Assembly (NCBI GenBank): GCA_040954595.2
Contig: CM082597.2
Location: 124,001-188,000 of the forward strand
Reading direction: 5' to 3'
From: Balanoglossus misakiensis
Lineage: Eukaryota; Hemichordata
DNA length: 64,000 nucleotides
This document shows, one piece after another, positions 46,837 through 57,244 of this stretch; positions within the stretch are counted from its first letter, which is position 1, and every line of letters begins with the position of its first letter. Position numbers and translations under genes: made by a program. The notes below the pieces were generated by a model, which saw only the letters and a program-made list of their open reading frames with translations, did not search any database and was not told where the DNA came from.

Positions 46837-49800
46837 GTTTTCTGTAAATGACTTCTGAAAAATATAAAGATGGAAAGCAAAACTAATTAATGAAACATTA
46901 TTATCTACAGTAAACTGCTTGGTAGTGAATCGCCTTCACGCGACTGAATGATAAGTACCATGGGTCAACTTGCAAGATCAAAGGTCGCGTTATAGAGGGA
47001 GCCATTGAGAAGGCAGGTAACAATAAAAGATGGCGGCGGTGAAAGTGGTTTCTGTAGTATTTGCAACCAACCTATAATCGCTGTGTTTTATCTATCTTTA
47101 TAACACTAGTACTTCAGATCAAATAACAGAGAAAATTCAATAGTAATAATAGCAGTAAATGACGCGATTTCAACAATTTGCTGAAATATATGCAACTGAC
47201 ATATACGTACATGACTTCTACTCAAAAGATGTAGTATAGACATTAGTGACAGGGCGACGATCGCCTGACGTCGCAGAATAAAAATACATGAAAATACGAA
47301 ATAAAAAATATGTAATAAAATGCTTACCTGCCAAATCTCAGAGTAGGTTTCGATGACTGGCCAAGATAGTCCTTTTGTGGTGCTTCAATAATCAATTTTT
47401 TTTAAATGTCCATTGTACTAATTTTCATTGTCTTCCAATTTAGATCTTGTTAACTATCGATTTTGGTCAGCTCAAATCTAGTTCGGTTACAGATTGGCTG
47501 ATGTGGTTACAAAGATGTCGATGTGGTATGTTCTTCAAAATGATCAGCCACAACGCACGTACGAGACGGACTCGGGGCTTACTGACTAGCGCTAGCGTCA
47601 CATCCCATAACATACACAAGCGTAGCAACCGTAGTGAAGGCAATTAAACCATGTCCTTTAAAAACTGCACATGCGTAGTTATCCCTGCTGTTCAGTTAAG
47701 CGTAGCATGGAATGCCTGGCGCTTGGTTACAAAAGACAGCGATGAAAACCATTTAAATGGTAAACTAAAGGCATTGTCCATGTGTAAATACATACCACTC
47801 CTGCCAATGCTGTATTTTCTAACTGTTTTCTAACTGTTAGCCATCTTGTCTCGGAAGATAGGCATAACAATGAGATCTTAGAAGTTCATGAGAATTCCCG
47901 ACTTGTATGCGAGTCATTGGCAGATATTCGCCAATAGAAGAGAAATTAGGATGTGTAAATAAATATAGAAATGTCCCGTGGGAGTTTGAGTTGAGTTTGA
48001 GTTGTGCTAAAAGAACATAGTGTAGAAACACAATGCAAACTCTTAAGAACATGTGATTCCCGCCATGCAACGCGTTGATATTTACTGTACATGTATACCG
48101 ATCATGACTTCTGTCCGATTTGAAAGCTTCCCGTGAAGCAAGATGAACGAACGTGAAAATGTAAATATAATTGTTGATGTAGTAGTCTCCATGGATCATA
48201 TATTAAAAATTGACCCACAGAACGAATCAATGATACACGGAAAATCGCATTTAATAATAAAGTTCACAATCGATATAACCACAATGCCTGGGGAAAGCCT
48301 GTGGCATTCCAAAGTTTATCGTTTTCTATTCAATTTCATGGTGTTTTCCTACAATTCTGTTTGATACAGGGACTACGAAGCTGAAGGTTATATCTATCGA
48401 TCGGAGCCATTCGTCGCAAGGCCTTCATCTTATTCTCGTTGTTTATTAATGATGAACCATTCTAATTTTAGAGGTGTTTTTGAAAAGAAGCGTTGCTTAT
48501 TGACATGCTTTCGGGAAATCTTTGATCGAGATGCTGTCACTTTTACACCATTGAATCCAAGCTGATTTCAACAGAGGTTAAAGACATCGAACGGCCATTG
48601 CTCCACACTAAGTAAATGGTTGCTTTACGACACCACAAACAAACCCTGCATTGAGCAACTATTGTATGCTCGCATTAACAGCATTTACATATGAATAAAT
48701 GCCAACCTTTGTGTTTTGAATGACTAGTCGTAAAGAATAGCGGGCCGACCTGACGATCAATTGGTGTAGGACCTCTTCACAAAGGGGAAAGCAATTAACT
48801 AACTCTCAGAAACGTCCAACTTGATTGGTAAACAACTCAAGTAAATACAATCGATAGTGCTTAGCACAGGTATATACACAACCAATGTATGAAGGCGACG
48901 CATGCGACAATAACGAGAGCATCAATTCATTTCTTACGTCTGGCGCATGCGTACAGATAAGATCTTACCTGGATAGAATTCTATTTTGACACTTGCCAAC
49001 CGTTGTCATGGGCTTGTGTGTTTCTAATTGTAACCGGAAGTCGATCACTCTTTTCTACTAGAAGCCACAGTGGCAGATACATCCCCACCCAGAGATCACA
49101 GTCGCTGACAAGACAACCCCAAGATGTTGATTTCGTTTGCCATCGACACTGTGGAAATAAAAAAGTGAAAGTGTTGTTAGGCATTGAAGAACAAGGCTTC
49201 GCAGTAAATTGCCAGTGTTAAACAAGACACCAGCATCGGTCCGGGGTTAGCGAAACTATCAAAAGAAATTAAGAAGATAAATCAGTCAGAGGAATTGAAA
49301 GGTAAGGTTGAATCTCCTCTTCTTGATATCAATGTGAACATTCCAAATGGAAAAGAAAAACCTGCGAGAAATACAGTCTCCCAGTGTGTTATGGCCCGTC
49401 ACACAGAGGAAAGCATGTCATTAATTGACCACCTATTGTACACATTAGATGATACTTTCACTTATTGTCATTGAGACACACAAAACAGTTTGCGACGTTT
49501 GCAGTTTGTCACAGTATTGTCACCACTCTGTGTACAGACAGGAAAATGATTTTATGCCTCTGACTTAATATGTACGTGTTTCCTGTGGTCGGCGCCATTT
49601 TGACTGCTAACGGCAACAACTACGTTCAGATTACACTACTCGCGTGGTTTACGGGTAACTGTGTTCATACTGGCTTGCAAGAGGACTGAATATTTACATA
49701 ACATCTTACTTAAGTGTCGATTTGGGGAGTGAGACTGGTACAGTTAGGTTTGTCATGTTTATAGCTCTTGGATGTATGCTGGTTACAATGAGCGTTTGAA

Positions 49801-50161
49801 TGTTTGATTATTTATCACGAAGTTTGGCAATTATCAGAAAACAACTGCTAAATGGTAGGTATTTGAATTTTATCTTCAGAGCCATGGCAGTACAAGTTTC
49901 AAAATTACGTCATAAAATTAATGACAATTGAAAATAAATTTTAAATAAATGTGTCAACAAACTATTTCCGGTGGCTCGACAAAAACTGAAATCAATGATG
50001 CATTTTCTGCCACAAGAAACTTTGTGGTACTAAGAAACAGTCCATGGTCTAGAGAATGACTGTCACACCGAAGATATCCCACACTTGACCAGTATATGCA
50101 GCTAAAACGTGTCCATAATTTTAATTTTCAGGCACAAGACTCGTTGGAGTCCCCAGAGGAT
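46837..50161. other. Region between divergent receptor genes A and B
   Basis: It should contain both promoters. On the minus strand, GGCAG|GTAAGC ending an exon at 47328 is the likely donor of a non-coding first exon of gene A. A YY1-like AAGATGGCGGC is at 47027-47037. On the plus strand an acceptor at 50130-50131 (TTTTCAG) starts the exon that carries the gene B ATG, so gene B also has an upstream non-coding exon; AAAG|GTAAGG near 49300 is a possible donor. A short open stretch at 49003-49221 is not assigned. Confidence 0.45.
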
Positions 50162-53100
50162 ATGACGGGACGCACGCCCTCAGCGTTCATCGTGGTTGTT
50201 TTGGCAACCTTAGTGAATTCAGGTAAGGGCCTGGTCAGAATTAACAGGGGGGGGGGGGAAGGCCGGTGCGATTGGGGGGAGGGTAACCATTTCTCATGCA
50301 ACGGTTTGGGGGAGGGCCGCTACATTTTGGGCACTTGTCAAGGGGAGGGTCACTAATTTTTGTGCAAGGATGACACCGATAATGTCAAAAATTTGAAGTG
50401 TTACAGAGAAATCCTGAAAAGAGACTTGCGCTCATATAGGCACTCCTGTATGGATGTATTGACATCCCTTGTACTACAAAATACATCACACAACTAACAA
50501 AACATACACATGTACCAGTATGTGATCTTAAATCCCCTAACCCTAACCCTAACCCTAACCCTAACCCTAACCCTAATCCAAACCCTAACCCTAACCCTAA
50601 CCCTAATTTCTTAAGGGAAGGGGAGCACAGTACGATATTTTACCCACAATTCTCCATGATTTGTATCATCGAGGTTGTCCATTTAATAACTTTTTCTGTT
50701 TTAGATACTAACAATGACATGAAGTACATATAACTGTATTTATCTAGGAGAAGTATGTTGAGGAATAAGAGTGAAAATTTCAAAATGAACCCTAACCCTA
50801 ACCCTAACCCTAACCCTTGACATCCCTTGTACTACAAAATACATCACACAACTAACAAAACATACACATGTACCAGTATGTGATCTTAAATCCCCTAACC
50901 CTAACCCTAACCCTAACCCTAACCCTAACCCTAATCCAAACCCTAACCCTAACCCTAATTTCTTAAGGGAAGGGGAGCACAGTACGATATTTTACCCACA
51001 ATTCTCCATGATTTGTATCATCGAGGTTGTCCATTTAATAACTTTTTCTGTTTTAGATACTAACAATGACATGAAGTACATATAACTGTATTTATCTAGG
51101 AGAAGTATGTTGAGGAATAAGAGTGAAAATTTCAAAATGAATATTTAAAAGCCATAGGAATTAAAGTATTCATGTACTGCAAATGTCACACTTTGGAGGA
51201 AACAAGCAAATAACTAACTGAGGTGTATTTATTAGTGGTCTACAATTTTCTGTACACATGTGAACTTTGCCTGGTTTGACTGAGTAATATCTGATTGTAA
51301 AAATCAGAATGAATCATCGGATATTGTGGGGAGGGTCACTTGATTTCGTTCACGGAGAAGGGGGAGGGTCAGCATTTTTTGTGCAAGAAATCGGCATTTT
51401 TTGTGCAAAAGGCCGGTGCGATTGGGGGGAGGGTAACCATTTCTCATGCAACGGTTTGGGGGAGGGCCGCTACATTTTGGGCACTTGTCAAGGGGAGGGT
51501 CACTAATTTTTGTGCAAGGATGACACCGATAATGTCAAAAATTTGAAGTGTTACAGAGAAATCCTGAAAAGAGACTTGCGCTCATATAGGCACTCCTGTA
51601 TGGATGTATTGACATCCCTTGTACTACAAAATACATCACACAACTAACAAAACATACACATGTACCAGTATGTGATCTTAAATCCCCTAACCCTAACCCT
51701 AACCCTAACCCTAACCCTAATCCAAACCCTAACCCTAACCCTAACCCTAATTTCTTAAGGGAAGGGGAGCACAGTACGATATTTTACCCACAATTCTCCA
51801 TGATTTGTATCATCGAGGTTGTCCATTTAATAACTTTTTCTGTTTTAGATACTAACAATGACATGAAGTACATATAACTGTATTTATCTAGGAGAAGTAT
51901 GTTGAGGAATAAGAGTGAAAATTTCAAAATGAATATTTAAAAGCCATAGGAATTAAAGTATTCATGTACTGCAAATGTCACACTTTGGAGGAAACAAGCA
52001 AATAACTAACTGAGGTGTATTTAATAGTGGTCTACAATTTTCTGTACACATGTGAACTTTGCCTGGTTTGACTGAGTAATATCTGATTGTAAAAATCAGA
52101 ATGAATCATCGGATATTGTGGGGAGGGTCACTTGATTTTGTTCACGGAGAAGGGGGAGGGTCAGCATTTTTTGTGCAAGAAATCGGTGGAGGGTCAGTAT
52201 TTTTCATGCATGCGGATTTTGAATCGCACCGGCCTTCCCCCCCCCCTGTTAATTCTGACCAGGCCCTAAATACTGACATTTCTAAATGGTTGTAATGTTA
52301 GCATTGCCAACAATAGACGTCTTAGTTTCAATCACATGGATGATAAATGGTGTTAAAACTACTCAAATAAACGGACAATTATACAGAGCAGAATATCATA
52401 CCAGGGTAGGTCAAGATGAGATTAACAGTTAGACAGTAGGCTTTGAAACTTAGTTGATATTTTTCCTGTTTTTCAGCTGTATCTCAACAAGTATTTACCA
52501 CTGAACCCACCGACGTAACGGTTGTCCAGGGCAACGAAGTTACATTAGAATGTATCGTAAGTAATAAAGAAGGGACCTTAATCTGGACCAAAGATGGAGT
52601 CACCATCGCTAGTGAGCGAACCATCACCAATGGCAACAGTAGACTGTCTGTAGACGGCGACGCCATATCCGGAGCTTACAATTTAAGGTTTTCAAGTACG
52701 ATATCAAGTGATAGTGGTAGTTATGGATGTACAGTCGGAGCTGGTGGTACAAGTGGTCAAATTGGACCTGCACAGGCCGTATTGACAGTTGGACGTAAGT
52801 TATTTTGCCATGAGTTTTAACGAAGTCATATTGAGTAAGTTTTTGATTGACATATGTGCTATGGCCTACCATCAATTTTCTCTTCTTTTCATTTGTTCAG
52901 TCCAGCAGTCTTTTATAACAGAACCAAGTGACGTCACAGCCACAGTGGGCGATACCCTATCATTATCATGTTCTGTCAGCAACAAAGGTGGATCAGTGAA
53001 CTGGTTGCAAGGTTCTACAGTTCTGACGTCAGACTACACAGTGTTAAACAGTCTAGGTTCAAGACTTACAGTCCAAAGCAATGGCAATGCAGGGGTTCAG

Positions 53101-56100
53101 TATGACATCCAAATCATTAACTCTGTTGTAAGCGATAGCGGTCAGTACAAATGCTCCGTCACATCCACACAGTTTGGACATACAGCCATTGAATCTACAG
53201 CACAAGTTACAGTCTCTGGTGAGTCTATAAATTACATGCATACACTTTGTAACAACATACAGGCAGTCACACAGGTTACTGGCATTTGACAGCAATTATG
53301 AATACTGGCAGATTGACAAACAGAAAGACATACAGTCCGACATGCTTTCTTCGACAGTTATATAAAAAATGCTGAATGTTTGATGGAAATTTATGTTCTT
53401 ATTCTCAGAACCCCTTGTGCAGAGATTTGTGGAAGAGCCACAGAATACACAAACATCAGTGGATCAGTCAGCAACTTTGTTTTGTATTGTGGAAAACAAA
53501 GAAGGCACATTGCAATGGTTCAAAGATAACGACGCTATTAGCAGTAACCGTGACATTACAAATGGTGATAGTCGACTCAGTATCATTGGAGACGAATCCG
53601 TCGGAGAACATAATCTTCGAATATTATCAGCAGTTGAATCAGACCAGGGTGACTATTATTGTTCAGTAACTGCGCAAGGCGGAAGTGACGAAATAACATC
53701 AAACGTCGCATTCCTGGACGTCAATTGTAAGTTTTTAGAGTTTCTGTGTTTTAGAGAGTATATCTAGAATCTCTCCATAAAGATACTAAGTGTTTTTGTG
53801 CAATACTGTATTGGATGAGTATCATAACTTTGGTAGAGAACTTTTATGTGCAGAGTAGTTTATTAATAATTAATTGTCTGTTTCTTCTCAGCTGAAGGAC
53901 AACGTCTCGGCGATCTACCCTCAAATGTTGATCCTAAAGTCAGCTCTGACGTCACGCTACCCTGTTCGGTAGTTAATCGCAATGGCAATGTTTTGTGGCT
54001 TCAAAATGGACAAACGATCAGCACAAATCGTGAGGTGGCCAGCAATTTCGCTGACAGGTAAGGCGAGCCTACCTTACATTCAGAAATTAACTTTTCAAGT
54101 AAAGGAATAATCTTTGGAGAGAACTCTGACGTGTTTTTTTTACTTTTTTTTATCCAGGTTTTCCATAATTGGTAATGAGACACTTGACGAGTTCTATCTG
54201 CATATTGATAATGTTGAAATGGATGATACTGGTACCTACACATGCGCAGTAACAGGCACACCAGCAACATCTTACACTGTTATAATAACAGTTCAAGGTG
54301 AGTTTTGAGTTTTTTATAGTTGCTATTAATTGTCATTGTCAAATAGAGGATAAAAACGCTTATGCTGGTTCCTAAGCAAGATCTAAAGACTGAAAAGCAG
54401 TACAGCAATTGATAGGAATTTATCACTTTCTTCCACAAAACAGTTTCACCGTCGTTGAATTGTAAACATGTCGTCTTAAATTTTATTACAGAGGCCACAT
54501 CACCCGATAGTTCAAGTCCCCAATGTTTCGGCCCGACCAATGAAATCAATGAAGGTGATGACATCATGCTAATCTGTTCAAGTCAAGGAGGAGATCCGTC
54601 AGCTGAATTAACATGGAGTAAAAATGGCCAAGAAGTGCAAAGTGAACCAGTTGAGACACAAATTGGAGTTAAAATTGGTGTGTCATTGACTCTCAGCTAC
54701 ACAGACCAGGGTGACGTGTACACATGTACGTCACACCATGTGACATACAGTGAAGCAAAGACTTGCCAAATACCAGCATTGCAAATTAATTGTAAGTATC
54801 ACGTGACTCAAAATATTATGGTGAAGTTACAGACCTTATCGTGTGTTAAAGAGTTACCAAATGTCAATTTCCATATTATATAAAAAACTACGTTGGATGT
54901 ACAAAAGGCATGTTCCATCAGTCTCCTGCACCATTCACAAGTTATTCTAGTTCAACACTACATTCTACGTGATCTTTTATCCCCTTATAGTGATTCCTCG
55001 CATTTCCGTGGACGTAGAACCAAACATCCTGGAAATCACTGAGGGTTCTATGGGAACCTTACGATGCAACGCCACAGGAGACCCAGCTGTCAGTGGTTAT
55101 CGATGGTCGTACAATTCTCAGCCCATCAACAGCACAGACAGACGTTTTGAACACGATGAAGGCAAAACCGTATTGCGTGTAATAAGTGCCGAGAAGAGTA
55201 TGGACGATGCAAAAATATGGTGCACAGCATCTAATGGAATCGACAGTCAGATTGCAACGGCAAGCATTAAAATTGTAGGTAAGGGATATAACGATCTTTA
55301 GCTCCATTCCGGGATGATATTTGACGGCTGCCTATGTATGGTAAAGCATATTCCTGCTCCCCCTCTATTAACTCTGTCTTGGTGAAAGATTGTGAAGTAA
55401 CATTTCTTTCGAACTAAACTTACTTTACTTTATTTCTCATGTTCTCATATTCAGATAAAACTGTTGCGGAAGACGACACCCTAAGTTTTAAATTTTTAGC
55501 AGCTGTTGTGGCTTTGATCGCTGGGATTATTGTTGCAGCCATAGTGATTGCTGTCATTATTTATTGTGTTTACAAGAAGAGAAGAGACAGGGATGAAGAA
55601 GGTTAGTATCAAAACAGATGATAACTGTCAATTATCTCAGAATTATGTTATGTAAACACATTCAAGTTGGCTTATTCATACAGCTTCCTCAACCACCCAA
55701 GTCCATAAATCAACTTGCTCTTTCTGTTCACCAGAAGACGAAGCTCCTGTTGTTCAGGCACAAGAGAAATCTGCGATGAGTTCAGATGTTGGATCTGGTA
55801 GGAAGGGATTATCGGTACCGCCAAACGGAAACATCAATACAGTATTTGGTGCTAATTATTTCATCACCAATGGATCGAAGAAGAAATCACTACCACCAGT
55901 ACGTAATGGCTATCCTAATTCTCGCCAAGAACAAGTCAATTATGATGTCGTCTATGAAAAGTCTGGCAAGAAACGGCGTGGAAGGTCCCGAATCATTAAG
56001 CACAACGTAGTTGACCCGGTCAGTGACAAACGAGTATCACCACCGCCACCCTATGATGATTATGATGATTATCACAAAAACAGAGACTCTCGTCACAGAT

Positions 56101-57244
56101 CAGGAGAACGAGGACATGACTCAGATAGACGTTCTCGTTCGAGATCATCACGTCGGAGGGACAAGTCTCGCGACAAACGAGACTCAAGGAAATCAAAACA
56201 TGGCGACAACACAGAACTCGACAGATTTGATGGCGACGACCAACGGCGGTCTCGAAGACGTGAAGATGAAGGACGAGACGATAAACGTCATCGAGATGAT
56301 AGACGACATCGGAGTAGTTCAGAAACGAGACCTCGTTCACGACGTGACCGAGATGATGACAGACACCGTGCAAAATCTAGTGATACACGTCGATCAAAAC
56401 ATAGAGACAGATCTTATGATGATGATGATGATGATGATGACAGACGAAGATCACATGACAGAGATAGAGGGAGATCTTATGACGACAGACCTAGATCACG
56501 TGACAGAGAAAACTCTTATGATCGAGACGATAGACGCAAGAAAGAAAGGGTAAGTAGTTACAGGTAATACCTAATCTAGGCGTAACAGTACCATGGTTGC
56601 TTTAAGTTTGCGAAATCTGTATCATGTGTGATACTCATGAGGAATCTCAACATACCTTAATAAAATTATTTTTTATAATTACTAAATTTCAAAGCCTCTT
56701 TCCTCCTGATCCTGATTAACGATGTCACGTGATTACACTTACTCCACGTCTGTGCATGAACTTTACCATGTAACACGGTTTTACATTTCACTTTCCATTG
56801 AAACCTACTTTCTGTATACCCACTTTTCTGATAATGACAACAACTGACAATGTGGTGGCTGGTATTTTTCATGCATGTTTTCTCCTCTTTTCCAGAGGTC
56901 ACGAAAAGATCGGCATTAAATTCTTTCTCATCTAATGGTACACCACCATAATACCCTGACTTGCCAACATCTCTCCTGTTATTGGACAGTTCATCACCAA
57001 TTCAGTTCTCTCATTGGATGATACATCACCAGTTCTGTCCTTTCATTGGATGATGCACCACCAGTTCTGTCAGTGGGCAGTTCGTCACTAGATCTGATCA
57101 TTTACTTGACTAACTATATGGTGAAGGCTAGATATGTCCACATTCCACAAGACATCCTAAGCTACTGTTTATTTTCCTTAGCTGCGTGATATAGGTCTAG
57201 TTCAACAGTATCGACGCGCCGTGGAAGGCATTTCAGACGAGTAA
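50162..57244 (+). CDS. Ig receptor B: nephrin/Neph-like, six Ig domains, SR-like tail, alternative C-termini
   Basis: Exons: 50162-50222 (signal peptide MTGRTPSAFIVVVLATLVNS), 52477-52794, 52901-53218 and 53409-53726 (three Ig exons, each exactly 318 nt), 53892-54057 plus 54158-54297 (split Ig), 54492-54791 (C2-type), 54991-55278 (proximal Ig), 55455-55601 (TM, AAVVALIAGIIVAAIVIAVI) and 55735-56549 (tail). The last exon is 56896-56919, giving 964 residues. Exon 57182-57244 instead gives 977 residues, and reading through to 56567 gives 962. Ig sequences such as EPTDVTVVQGNEVTLECIVS and EPSDVTATVGDTLSLSCSVS resemble KIRREL Ig1. The C2 and proximal domains match KIRREL Ig2/Ig3 in pattern. The tail has NYDVVYEK, GRSRIIKHNVV, SPPPPYDDY (WW-binding PPxY) and about 200 residues rich in R, S and D. 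It is probably an adhesion receptor; the function of the SR-like tail is unknown. Intron 1 is nearly all transposon. Confidence 0.87.
50534..50607. repeat. Interstitial telomere-like (CCCTAA)n array 1
   Basis: About twelve CCCTAA units with one ccctaatccaaa interruption, inside the TIR element. Confidence 0.97.
50789..50816. repeat. Interstitial telomere-like (CCCTAA)n array 1b
   Basis: About four and a half perfect units at the junction between internal block 1 and block 2 of the TIR element. This run replaces the aatatttaaaagcc sequence that follows the same block elsewhere. Confidence 0.95.
50893..50959. repeat. Interstitial telomere-like (CCCTAA)n array 2
   Basis: About ten units with the same ccctaatccaaa variant as array 1. 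Confidence 0.97.
51684..51750. repeat. Interstitial telomere-like (CCCTAA)n array 3
   Basis: About ten units with the same ccctaatccaaa variant. The array lengths differ between the three blocks. Confidence 0.97.
56414..56442 (+). repeat. Coding (GAT)n run encoding poly-Asp in the tail of receptor B
   Basis: About eight consecutive gat/gac codons give DDDDDDDD between RSY and RRRSH. It is in frame, so unit changes alter only the length of the acidic run. Confidence 0.9.

Larger units (their letters stand above)
50224..52269. mobile_element. 2,040-bp non-autonomous TIR element with TAA target duplication and telomere-like arrays
   Basis: Ends at 50227-50273 and 52222-52266 are inverted repeats of about 45 bp: gggcctggtcagaattaaca, a G-run, then aaggccggtgcgatt. 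They match except for the length of the G/C run (12 against 10). TAA flanks both sides (50224-50226 and 52267-52269). A 3-bp TWA duplication is the hallmark of PIF/Harbinger elements. There is no transposase reading frame. The interior contains three copies of a block of about 330 bp (from 50459, 50817 and 51609) and (CCCTAA)n runs. It is a large MITE-like or internally rearranged derivative. Confidence 0.85.

Noticed and set aside
49003-49221. 72-codon plus-strand open frame with several Cys/His residues
   Set aside because: No zinc-finger spacing or family match, and no good flanking splice sites.
50096-51546. Short open frames with GGGEGRCDWGEGNHF-like peptides
   Set aside because: They arise from G-rich subterminal repeats of the TIR element and recur with it; no transposase or other domain is encoded.
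50534-51750. CCCTAA arrays as a true chromosome end or CRISPR-like array
   Set aside because: Arrays are internal, flanked by unique gene sequence on both sides and confined within a transposon-like element. The units are 6-bp telomeric, without spacers.
56011-56553. Alternative-frame Met/Asp/Thr-rich reading frame over the receptor B tail
   Set aside because: It is a frame-shifted reading of the repetitive R/S/D-rich exon; the +1 frame joins the TM exon in phase and is the real one.
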